From assembly GCA_004296865.1 (NCBI GenBank), contig SCVQ01000364.1:1-15542 (forward strand): a DNA stretch of 15,542 bases, read 5' to 3'. Origin of the DNA: Nitrospirota bacterium. GTDB taxonomy: Bacteria; Nitrospirota; Nitrospiria; Nitrospirales; Nitrospiraceae. The position numbers and the translations under genes were made by a program. The notes below the pieces were generated by a model. The model had not been told where the DNA came from and searched no databases. It saw only the letters and a list, made by a program, of their open reading frames with translations. Below are positions 1 through 6,022 of the stretch, one piece after another (position 1 is the first letter of the stretch; every line of letters begins with the position of its first letter).

Positions 1-350
1 ACAGCCGCTAGCCCAGTGTGTTCTCGTCCTCAGCCGCTGAGCACCAGCTTTGGACCAGCCTGCTGCATCGCGCCCCTTCCACCCCCGCAGGCCTCAGGCG
101 GAGGGACGTCGCAGTTAGTTAAGCTGCGAGTGCCAGTTCTTGATTGGCAGTTGCTTGTTCCCCGGAGGTTTTACGAGTCCCCGAGAGCTCGGCATGCCCC
201 GCTGACCTCTTGATCCCCGTCGAATCCGGTCGCCCCCTTTCTTCTCAAGAGTCCACGTTCATGATACCGCAACCGCAATGCGTTTGCCAGGGTCGCCCCA
301 ATAGCAAGAATCGGGTGGCGTCAGACATTCCGGTGCCGTATAACGACTTC
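1..350. other. Left-edge region without a recognisable gene
   Basis: I see no convincing coding region on either strand; the short frames lack family motifs. Two small tandem dyads are visible: CGCAG/CTGCG (110-114 with 124-128) and TGCCA/TGGCA (131-135 with 145-149). The second is followed by the moderately T-rich GTTGCTTGTT. They could end transcription of a + strand gene lying off the left edge, but the stems are only 5 bp and I give this little weight. The rest would be the upstream region of the Ada-like gene; no clear -35/-10 pair stands out. Confidence 0.4.
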
Positions 351-1205
351 ATGAAGATGTGGACCCGCGACTACCACAGAATCGAGCAAGCCATTCGCTT
401 CATTGAGGACAACGTCCGGCGCCAACCCAGCCTTGCGGATGTGGCCCGTTACGTCGGGATGAGCGAGTTTCACTTCCAACGTGTCTTCTCCCGCTGGGCG
501 GGAGTCAGCCCGAAGAAGTTCTTGCAATTTCTCACGGCCGATTATGCCAGGCGCCTGCTCCAAGAATCCCGGAGCGTCCTGGACGTCGCGTACGACCTTG
601 GGCTGTCAGGCAGCGCTCGTCTTCACGACCTCACCGTCACGCTCTATGCCATGACCCCTGGTGAAATCAAAGCCCAGGGCGCCGCGCTGACCATCCGATA
701 CGGCGTCCACCCGACTCCGTTTGGGGAATGTCTCCTTGCCCTGACCCCACGAGGAATTTGCGGGCTCCGTTTCATCGAGCCGGGAGCGATGCGGGAACAC
801 GCCGACGATTTGAAAGACGCGTGGCCTGATTCCAGGCTCGTTCAAGACCAAACAGCAACGGGCGCGATGGTGCAACGACTATTCGGACCCGCATCCCGGT
901 CAACCGAATCGAAGGGAGCCTGTCCGCTCGTCGTTCGAGGCACGCCCTTTCAGATCAAGGTGTGGGAAGCGCTCCTCCGCATTCCTTCCGGGCATGTGGT
1001 TTCCTATCAACACCTAGCCCGTCGCGCCGGGTTGGCCGGTTCGACACGCGCCGTCGGCACGGCTGTGGGAAAGAACCCCGTGGCGTACCTCATTCCGTGC
1101 CACCGGATCATTCGCAGCACGGGTGCGTTCGGAGAGTATCGGTGGGGGAGCCTGCGGAAGAAAGTCTTGTTGGGTTGGGAAGCCGCCCACAAGGAGGGTC
1201 CGTGA
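351..1205 (+). CDS. AraC-type regulator fused to O6-alkylguanine/methylated-DNA cysteine S-methyltransferase (Ada-like)
   Basis: Predicted repair protein of 284 aa that transfers the alkyl group from O6-methylguanine to its own cysteine, fused to a DNA-binding domain. Residues about 1-95 form an AraC-type helix-turn-helix (PSLADVARYVGMSEFHFQRVF, then the Ada-typical SVLDVAYDLGLSGSARLHDL and MTPGEIK). The C-terminal half is the alkyltransferase, with active-site PCHRI (Cys250) and the preceding TRAVGTAVGKNP. The N-terminal zinc/phosphotriester domain of E. coli Ada is absent, a known shorter architecture. The ATG at 351 was chosen because homologous proteins begin just before the DYHRIEQAI segment. 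The frame stays open upstream to 144, but that part looks non-coding, and no strong ribosome binding site marks either start. The stop abuts the end of the convergent pseudogene with no spacer. Function is confident from motifs; the start is less certain. Confidence 0.88.
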   Translation: MKMWTRDYHRIEQAIRFIEDNVRRQPSLADVARYVGMSEFHFQRVFSRWAGVSPKKFLQFLTADYARRLLQESRSVLDVAYDLGLSGSARLHDLTVTLYAMTPGEIKAQGAALTIRYGVHPTPFGECLLALTPRGICGLRFIEPGAMREHADDLKDAWPDSRLVQDQTATGAMVQRLFGPASRSTESKGACPLVVRGTPFQIKVWEALLRIPSGHVVSYQHLARRAGLAGSTRAVGTAVGKNPVAYLIPCHRIIRSTGAFGEYRWGSLRKKVLLGWEAAHKEGP

Positions 1206-2058
1206 CTACTGCCACGTGGTTTGTCTTCTCCGCACCAAGCCTTTGACCTGCCTCGTCATTTCTGGTGCGGGCAACCGCACGCGATCCCCGTGTCCCGCCA
1301 TGACCCATTCAAACCGATGATCCAGAAGCTTGGCGATGGAGCGCAGAAGGTGCGGCTTGCTCCAGACCAGCCGCTGGGGCGATTCGAGCGTCCGCCTTTC
1401 CGGGTCCCACTAGAGGTGATCCCCGCTGAAAAGGAACCGCGCATCGTACAGCAGCGCCATGCTGCCAGGCGTGTGGCCCGGGACCGGGATGGCCTGGAAC
1501 TGCGGAGCGCAGTTGCACGGTCTCGCGGCCCTCCATGATCCACTCGGCGTCAGGCACGGTGTCCGCGTCGGCGCACTGCTTCGCGTACCTGGCGGAGTCC
1601 GCGACGTCATCCTCGTGTGTGAGGAAGATGTACGTGATTCCGCCCTTCTGCTCGAAGGCCTCCACGAGCTGCTTCAGATAGCGCGGCGAATCGATCAACC
1701 AGTTCCCATCGTGGTGCTGGATGAAGAAGCTGTTCCCGCCGAACGACTTCTCTGAATTGAACCCGTTGTAATACACGCCGCCTTCGAGCTGGAGGGGAAA
1801 ACTGTCCCTGGCGGCCTGCAGTCTCGTCTTCTCGCTCCGGACGGTTTCAATGGAGCCGACCGGGCAGGCGAGCAGCGCCTGATAGGCTTGGTGGAGCTGT
1901 GCGCCGCCTTCCGGCTGATGCACGACGGCCGAGTGCTCCCCCTCTTTGCGAAAGCTTGTGGGTGCGAGTTGCCGGCAGGTATCGCAGTTGATGCAGGTCG
2001 CGTCCACAAAGAAATTGCCGACCACGTTCGTTGAGAGCCGGTTTGCCTGGTCAGCCAT
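1206..2058 (-). pseudogene. Broken ferredoxin-metallo-beta-lactamase-fold hydrolase (one frameshift, one amber stop)
   Basis: The 5' part encodes a short [4Fe-4S] ferredoxin-like domain (CINCDTC near residues 23-29, then ACPVGSI) joined to a metallo-beta-lactamase fold carrying THEDDVAD. That metal motif resembles the variant HxxDVAD form of ferredoxin-fused members rather than classic HxHxDH. The frame fails near 1509, where one extra base appears. The next frame restores the family pattern (IPVPGHTPGSM, then FLFSGDHL) but meets TAG at 1410-1412, where relatives usually have W in DHLWW. Past it the same frame reads on (WDPERRTLES, then FEWVMAGHG) to a TAG at 1206-1208. The unshifted frame continues to 1309 with meaningless sequence. 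The start at 2058 has AAGGGG upstream and follows the lipoprotein stop by 8 bases, so the two were probably cotranscribed. Two separate lesions favour real decay, though errors in the sequence remain possible. Confidence 0.82.
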
Positions 2059-2066
2059 GCGTCACG

Positions 2067-2426
2067 TCACCCCTTGTGCGCCAATCCGCAGGGCTGGCGC
2101 GTCCAATAGGTCAGGACGTTCTTGCCGTCAAACGTCAGGAGATATTCAATGCAAGGGGCGCCGCCCACCATGTCGCCGCGCATGCCCACCAGTGAGCTCC
2201 TGACCTCGTACCGATAGACCCACAAGGAGCCCTCATTCTCCAGGGCCTTGGTCCGGAGCGGCGCGCCGAACCGTTCCTTCACGTCCTTCTGTGTCACCCG
2301 GCCGGTGGCCTCGTTCAGATAGTCCCACTGCCAGGGGAGGCAGGCAGTAAGTAAGAGCGCGACTATCCCAAGCCCAAGGCTCACCCATAGCTGACCGCTT
2401 TTCCGTACGACCTTGCAAACCTCCAT
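2067..2426 (-). CDS. Small lipoprotein, BamE/SmpA-like fold
   Basis: Predicted lipoprotein of 119 aa. The N-terminus has basic residues, a hydrophobic segment (about 13-28) and a lipobox LTAC with Cys29 as the lipidation site. The mature part (TQKDVKERFGAPLRT, then EGSLWVYRY) resembles the small alpha-beta unit of the SmpA/OmlA/BamE group, where a helix, a G-x-P turn and an aromatic W-x-Y strand recur. Two further cysteines lie near the C-terminus (GGAPC, RQPC). The ATG at 2426 was chosen over upstream in-frame codons because GGAGG sits about 7 bases before it and the signal peptide begins there. It lies between smpB and the ferredoxin/MBL pseudogene on the same strand. A role in outer-membrane assembly would be inference from fold alone; another envelope function is equally possible. 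Confidence 0.75.
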   Translation of the reverse strand: MEVCKVVRKSGQLWVSLGLGIVALLLTACLPWQWDYLNEATGRVTQKDVKERFGAPLRTKALENEGSLWVYRYEVRSSLVGMRGDMVGGAPCIEYLLTFDGKNVLTYWTRQPCGLAHKG

Positions 2427-2738
2427 GGCTTCTCCTCCCTCTCTCTTTTCCCGACCGGGTGGACGGGATGGGCACGTAGGATTCGAGGATGTCCCCAGCC
2501 CTTCTCTACAATGGCAGGCCAGGTTGCTGGAACGCGCATCAGCATTCGAGAGGGAGCGGCTTAGTTGGGTGCGCCCGGAGGGGTCTTCTGCGGCGAAACC
2601 CCACCTGGCCTCCGCCCCGACGCGGCTCTGGCCTTGAGCGGAAGCAACCCGGTCTGCCCACACGCCCTGCGTCACTCGCGTTCCCTCGAAGAAACGGCCG
2701 CCTCACCGACTCGGCGGCGCGCACAGCCGTGGCACTCC
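2427..2738 (-). other. Structured spacer between smpB and the lipoprotein gene; possible untranslated RNA
   Basis: About 310 bases without a believable gene. It holds several dyads: perfect 9-base arms AGGCCAGGT (2516-2524) with ACCTGGCCT (2603-2611), and an inner GGGGT/ACCCC hairpin (about 2579-2602). An outer TTCGAGGGA pairs with TCCCTCTCGAA with a 2-base bulge (about 2548-2690). Because ssrA often lies next to smpB, I looked for tmRNA hallmarks (GGGG acceptor start, alanine tRNA-like 3' end, AANDxxLAA-type tag). I found none on either strand, nor SRP or RNase P core motifs. It may be a long 5' leader of the lipoprotein gene or an unrecognised RNA. Confidence 0.35.
2690..2718 (-). terminator. 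Possible intrinsic terminator of smpB
   Basis: On the minus strand, about 20 bases after the smpB stop, GCCGCC and GGCGGC (2713-2718 with 2697-2702) form a 6-bp all-GC stem with a 10-base loop. Two bases later comes TTTCTT. The T-run is interrupted, so termination may be partial. Confidence 0.4.
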
Positions 2739-3221
2739 TTATTCGTCGCGCCGTGCGCCTTTCATGGCCCGTTCCACCTCGCGTCCGGCCTCGCGCTCTT
2801 TGGTGGCTTCCCGGCGGTCATATTGCTTCTTGCCCTTGGCCAGGGCCAGCTCGACCTTGGCCCGGCCGTTCGGGGTGAAATAGATGCGGAGCGGGATGAG
2901 GGTTAGCCCTTTTTGCTGGGTCTGTCCCAGGAGCCGGCTGATCTCCTTACGATGGAGCAGGAGCTTGCGCGGCCGCAGGGGGTCGGGGTTCATGATGTTC
3001 CCGTGGCTGTATGGACTGATATGACAGTGGTGGAGCACCACCTCGCCCTTGTCCACGCTGGCGTAGCTCTCCTGGAGGTTGACCCGCCCTTCGCGCAGGG
3101 ACTTGACCTCGGTCCCCCTGAGGACGATCCCGGCCTCCAGCTTCTCTTCAATATGATAGTCGTAGTAGGCCTTGCGGTTGGTGGCCACGACCTTCTCGCC
3201 GTTGTCTTTTCCCTTGGCCAT
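2739..3221 (-). CDS. smpB: SsrA-binding protein SmpB
   Basis: Small RNA-binding protein of 160 aa that delivers tmRNA to stalled ribosomes in trans-translation. The full length of the family is present: NRKAYYDYHIEEKLEAGIVL, then GTEVKSLREGRVNL, then the SYASVDKGEVVLHHCHISPY barrel segment. The distal LIPLRIYFTPNGRAKVELALAKGKKQYDRR precedes the basic C-terminal tail (EREAGREVERAMKGARRDE) that mimics an anticodon arm in the A site. The ATG at 3221 gives the usual start (MAKGK). A TATAGT hexamer 9 bases upstream on the minus strand could be a -10 element, but I see no matching -35. Its partner tmRNA gene is not within this window. Confidence 0.96.
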   Translation of the reverse strand: MAKGKDNGEKVVATNRKAYYDYHIEEKLEAGIVLRGTEVKSLREGRVNLQESYASVDKGEVVLHHCHISPYSHGNIMNPDPLRPRKLLLHRKEISRLLGQTQQKGLTLIPLRIYFTPNGRAKVELALAKGKKQYDRREATKEREAGREVERAMKGARRDE

Positions 3222-3267
3222 AGGCCATCACTATAGCACGGAGCCCGCATCAGGGGCATAGACACGC

Positions 3268-3296
3268 TTGACACGACTTTCACAAGAGTGGATAGT
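3268..3296 (+). promoter_or_regulatory. Predicted promoter of the restriction endonuclease gene
   Basis: TTGACA at 3268-3273 (perfect -35), a 17-base spacer and GATAGT at 3291-3296 (four of six matches to TATAAT). The predicted transcript would start near 3303, leaving about 30 bases before the ATG at 3335. It lies in the divergent spacer shared with smpB. Confidence 0.6.
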
Positions 3297-3334
3297 TACG
3301 AATATTTTTGTTGGGAGGCTTGGAGCGCGAGGCT

Positions 3335-3943
3335 ATGCCCATTGTCCGAAATGAAGTCGGCCCTCGATGTTTTAACAAGAAGGCGCGGCTCCCTTACGAG
3401 CTTCGATTGAAGGATTTCGAAATGGCCGTGCAAGATATCTACGATTTCTTCTACGACGTGAACCGCGGGTTGGTACAGCGTGGATTGCTTCGCCTTGACG
3501 ACATGCTCCGGCCCGCAATCATGTCAGGGGTTCTCTCTGACATGCTCACGGCCAGCCTTGCGAAGCACTCCCGCACACTGACCGTCAACCTGTACCACAA
3601 TGGCCACCCCGATCTCGTCGTTAGTGGTGTCTATTCCGATAACAAGGTGAAGGCGGGCTCTGAGGGAGTCGAGATCAAGACTACTCGGAAAGCTGGTGGC
3701 GCTGTAGATACTCACGGCGCCCGCGACCAATGGATGTGTGTATTTGTATATAACGTCGACAATGACACGCAGCCAGCCAGAGACAGGGGACCAATGATGG
3801 TCACAGAGATCTATCTCGGTCATGTCAGTAAGGAGGACTTTCGAAAGAACGCTCGAGGAGAGCTAGGGACCCGAACGGCAACCCTTCACAAGGCCGGCAT
3901 CGAGAAACTAAGACGGAACTGGATCTACAAAATCAACCGATGA
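3335..3943 (+). CDS. Putative type II restriction endonuclease, PD-(D/E)XK fold
   Basis: Predicted 202-aa nuclease. The central segment has GHPDLVVSGVY followed by GVEIKTTRK, which fits a PD-(D/E)XK active site with Asp93, Glu113 and Lys115. The surrounding region is mixed alpha-beta and no extra domain is visible. I cannot assign a named restriction family or recognition site. The ATG at 3335 has GGAG about 10 bases upstream; a TTG start at 3308 in the same frame is possible and would add 9 residues. The gene converges with the methyltransferase gene, and their 3' ends overlap by 19 bases, a compact type II restriction-modification layout. Base composition is more A/T-rich than the smpB and gyr genes, which suggests transfer. 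The nuclease role is inferred from the motif plus the cognate-like neighbour. Confidence 0.75.
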   Translation: MPIVRNEVGPRCFNKKARLPYELRLKDFEMAVQDIYDFFYDVNRGLVQRGLLRLDDMLRPAIMSGVLSDMLTASLAKHSRTLTVNLYHNGHPDLVVSGVYSDNKVKAGSEGVEIKTTRKAGGAVDTHGARDQWMCVFVYNVDNDTQPARDRGPMMVTEIYLGHVSKEDFRKNARGELGTRTATLHKAGIEKLRRNWIYKINR

Positions 3944-5097
3944 TTCGCGCCATTCTTGTAAGCCATGAGAAGCGGTAATCCCTTCCGGGCAATCTCAAAA
4001 TAGTGCGGGTCCTTTTCAAGACCGATGCTCGAATATCCTACAGACTCAGCCGCAGCAAGGGTTGAGCCTGCCCCACAAAATGGATCAAGGACAATCCCTT
4101 CCCCAAGGGGAAGAACTCCTCTAACCAAGGCGCGCAGGAACTGTTGAGGTTTTAAGTTCGGATGTGGTGCCAGCGTCCTTTCGGACTTATGGGTCGGGGC
4201 CGAAGGAATTACATCTCCAAATGGTTTGTCCGCAGACGGCCTCCGAAACCCTCCCGTTCCCCACTTGCGAAGATTGTCTTGTACCCTACCCTCTAGCGGC
4301 TTGCGAAAAACCAACCAGGGTTCCCACATGGATCGAGGCATTACGCTCACTTCGTGGAATTCTTCATGCGCTGCTTTCGGTCTATCTCCACCGCGCATCG
4401 TCATAACAAGCCGCACTATTTCTCCTCGTCTCTCTAAACCCGCACGCGCAAGCGCAGAAGACACTAAGTACGAAAGGAGAGGGTTGGTCGCAACAATGAC
4501 ATTCGCTCCTGGGACAAGAACTGGAAGAAGAACCTGGCCCCACTCGAAGAAAAACAATTCCAAGGCTCGAAGGTCTTGGTCTGATAGAACTGTGAATCGA
4601 GGCAGTGGCGAGCGTTGCGTTCCATCAAACGAAGGAGGGATACGCCATACCCCTCCTTTTCCATTCCTCAACTTTATTTGCTGTTCAACGGAATACTCAA
4701 AGAGACCATAGGGAGGATCGGTAACAATTGCATGAATTGTGTTTGCGCGTTGTACTCGCAGCCAATCCAAGCAATTAGCTTCAATGACCTGCGCCTTGCC
4801 GTGAGAGAAACTTCTCCCATACTGAGCCCTAGCCTCAGCAATTTTACAGGGTTTCTGTACGCGGACTAGGGCCTTAAGTCCGTAGTGCCCTCGGGCCGTA
4901 CGGACAAACCGGGATGGCGTATTTAGCCTCAGATACGAACGAACGCTTGAGCGTGCTGCTTTTCCGATGAGATCCTCTACATGTTGCTCAACCGTTCGAA
5001 GAGGAACGCCGTCCGGCCTCGCCGAAAGAACAGAAAGAATTGCATCTCTAACTTCTCCCGGGCGTCGCTTGATGATGGAGGTTCCTTTTCTCCGCAT
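3925..5097 (-). CDS. DNA amino-methyltransferase (N6-adenine or N4-cytosine), beta motif order, with N-terminal winged helix
   Basis: Predicted 390-aa AdoMet-dependent DNA methyltransferase, presumably protecting sites cut by the convergent endonuclease. Catalytic motif DPPY is at 127-130 and precedes the AdoMet-binding DPFCGAGST at 338-346, the order of class beta enzymes. Residues about 10-80 look like a winged helix (RPGEVRDAILSVLS, then LRTVEQHVEDL and SVRSYLRL, then FVRTARGHYGL), which could bind DNA or regulate the gene. The ATG at 5097 was chosen because a strong promoter lies directly upstream, its predicted start point falls on that codon, and the basic MRRKG start suits the domain; the frame is open further to 5193. 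There is no ribosome binding site, consistent with a leaderless message. The A/T-richer composition matches the endonuclease. Methylated base and target site cannot be read from the sequence. Confidence 0.9.
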   Translation of the reverse strand: MRRKGTSIIKRRPGEVRDAILSVLSARPDGVPLRTVEQHVEDLIGKAARSSVRSYLRLNTPSRFVRTARGHYGLKALVRVQKPCKIAEARAQYGRSFSHGKAQVIEANCLDWLRVQRANTIHAIVTDPPYGLFEYSVEQQIKLRNGKGGVWRIPPSFDGTQRSPLPRFTVLSDQDLRALELFFFEWGQVLLPVLVPGANVIVATNPLLSYLVSSALARAGLERRGEIVRLVMTMRGGDRPKAAHEEFHEVSVMPRSMWEPWLVFRKPLEGRVQDNLRKWGTGGFRRPSADKPFGDVIPSAPTHKSERTLAPHPNLKPQQFLRALVRGVLPLGEGIVLDPFCGAGSTLAAAESVGYSSIGLEKDPHYFEIARKGLPLLMAYKNGANHRLIL

Positions 5098-5104
5098 GCA
5101 CAAG

Positions 5105-5133
5105 ACAATATGACGTCCAGACGTCATTGTCAA
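5105..5133 (-). promoter_or_regulatory. Methyltransferase promoter, predicted leaderless, with palindrome filling the spacer
   Basis: On the minus strand a perfect TTGACA (5133-5128) is followed by exactly 17 bases and then TATTGT (5110-5105, four of six matches to TATAAT). The expected start point is 5098-5097, on the ATG itself. The spacer coincides with a perfect palindrome, ATGACGTC-CA-GACGTCAT on the + strand (5110-5127). A protein bound there would cover the promoter. Confidence 0.7.
5110..5127. repeat. Palindromic candidate operator in the methyltransferase promoter
   Basis: Two perfect 8-base arms (ATGACGTC and GACGTCAT) are separated by CA. Each arm contains GACGTC, itself palindromic, so the site is a doubled hexamer. 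A partial second copy, GACGTCCAGCGTCAAC, lies at 5229-5244. The position between -35 and -10 argues for a regulatory role; the binding factor could be the methyltransferase itself or methylation of the site. That is inference. Confidence 0.6.
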
Positions 5134-5327
5134 CAGGTAGTTTCGGCCTCCTGGCTGGGAATGCAACAGAGGGCAAGCACCGCTGCCCTGCAACTAAGAC
5201 GACGCAACCAGCGACACAACGTTCAGCAGACGTCCAGCGTCAACGCATCATGGTAGGCCCCGAGCTGCCCACCCGTCGTCGGCCCTGCTTCTCTTTTATA
5301 TTCCTTTCCCCCCGGCTGGGCTGGACA

Positions 5328-5439
5328 GGGCGGGTGGTGCGGCGAACGGGGTGCTCCAGCCGCCCGCAGCGTAAGGGCCCCACTGGGGGATGGGTGGAGC
5401 GAGGACGGTTGGGGCTGTTCGCCGCGACAGGACCCGCCC
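5328..5439. repeat. Long nested inverted repeat; possible structured RNA
   Basis: Three co-linear pairs of arms form one extended hairpin of about 112 bases: 5328-5335 with 5432-5439 (8 bp), 5339-5347 with 5417-5425 (9 bp), and 5353-5358 with 5395-5400 (6 bp). Unpaired stretches lie between them, with a small CCCC-ACT-GGGG hairpin near the apex. The rod shape with internal bubbles recalls 6S-type RNAs, but I do not see conserved 6S sequence blocks, and the SRP core motif is absent. Strand cannot be decided. Confidence 0.45.
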
Positions 5440-5500
5440 ATCATTTACCCCGCCCCCTAAACCTTCTTGACCCCAGCCCGCCACCCGCCTACCATGCTCC

Positions 5501-6022
5501 ATGCCCTACCGCCATTTCTTCGCCTCGATCTCCTCTGTCCTGACCGGGCTGGCCAAACGGCTTGGGCTGGAGACAAAGCTTCTGGAGGCCCAGCTCATAA
5601 GGCATTGGCCGGAGATCGCCGGTGAGCAGGTCGCAGCTCACACACGTCCCGACCAGATCCGCTTCAAGAAGCTCCACCTGGTCGTGGAAAACTCGGTCTG
5701 GCTCCACCAGTTGACCTTTCTGAAACCGACGTTGCTGGAGAACATCAACGCGGCGGCCGGCGGCAACCTTATTTCGGATATTGTGATGCGGGTGGGGGAG
5801 ATCCAACAAGCAACAAGTCAACCTGCAAAAGGTAACAGTGGGGGAGGGACCGAGATGACCGGGCCGACACCGGAAGCCCTGGCCGAGGCGGAGGCCCATA
5901 CGGCAGTGGTCAAAGACCCCGAGGTGAGGGCCCGCCTGACGGCGGTGATGGCCCAGGCCCTGTCTCACCCGGCGGGGCCCCAGAGCCGGGAGGCTCCGAC
6001 GAAGCCGGAACGCCGGACGTGA
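5501..6022 (+). CDS. dciA: DciA family protein (DUF721), replicative helicase loader
   Basis: Predicted 173-aa member of the DUF721 family. DciA is the widespread bacterial partner that helps load the DnaB helicase at the origin where DnaC/DnaI are missing. Residues about 8-100 hold the domain: a helix with LGLETKLLEAQLIRHWPEIAG, then VAAHTRPDQIRFKKLHLVVENSVWLHQLTFLK and a final ILV-rich helix. The tail (about 105-173) is low-complexity and rich in A, E, P and G. The ATG at 5501 places the domain near the N-terminus as usual; the ribosome binding site is weak. The 3' end overlaps the convergent unknown gene by 113 bases. Its location a few kilobases from dnaA, dnaN and gyrAB fits a replication role. 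Confidence 0.85.
   Translation: MPYRHFFASISSVLTGLAKRLGLETKLLEAQLIRHWPEIAGEQVAAHTRPDQIRFKKLHLVVENSVWLHQLTFLKPTLLENINAAAGGNLISDIVMRVGEIQQATSQPAKGNSGGGTEMTGPTPEALAEAEAHTAVVKDPEVRARLTAVMAQALSHPAGPQSREAPTKPERRT

Larger units (their letters stand above)
5098..5500. other. Intergenic region between methyltransferase and dciA, with a long dyad
   Basis: About 400 bases with no credible gene. The left end is the methyltransferase promoter. The middle (5229-5244) carries a partial repeat of its operator. An isolated A/T patch (TTTTATATT, about 5294-5302) precedes a GC-rich dyad at 5328-5439. The arms nest in order: GGGCGGGT with ACCCGCCC, GCGGCGAAC with GTTCGCCGC, and GCTCCA with TGGAGC. The remainder up to dciA is C-rich and without a clear promoter. 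Confidence 0.5.

Noticed and set aside
2427..2675. N-terminal extension of the lipoprotein reading frame up to 2675
   Set aside because: It would bury the signal peptide and ignore the good ribosome binding site before 2426; the extra residues look like translated non-coding sequence.
2461..2700. tmRNA or SRP RNA next to smpB
   Set aside because: No tRNA-like acceptor/T-arm pairing, no tag reading frame ending in LAA, and no SRP tetraloop core motif on either strand.
5127..5543. Open frame of 138 codons on the + strand across the intergenic region
   Set aside because: It crosses the dyad and the C-rich stretch, has no recognisable domain and overlaps dciA in another frame.
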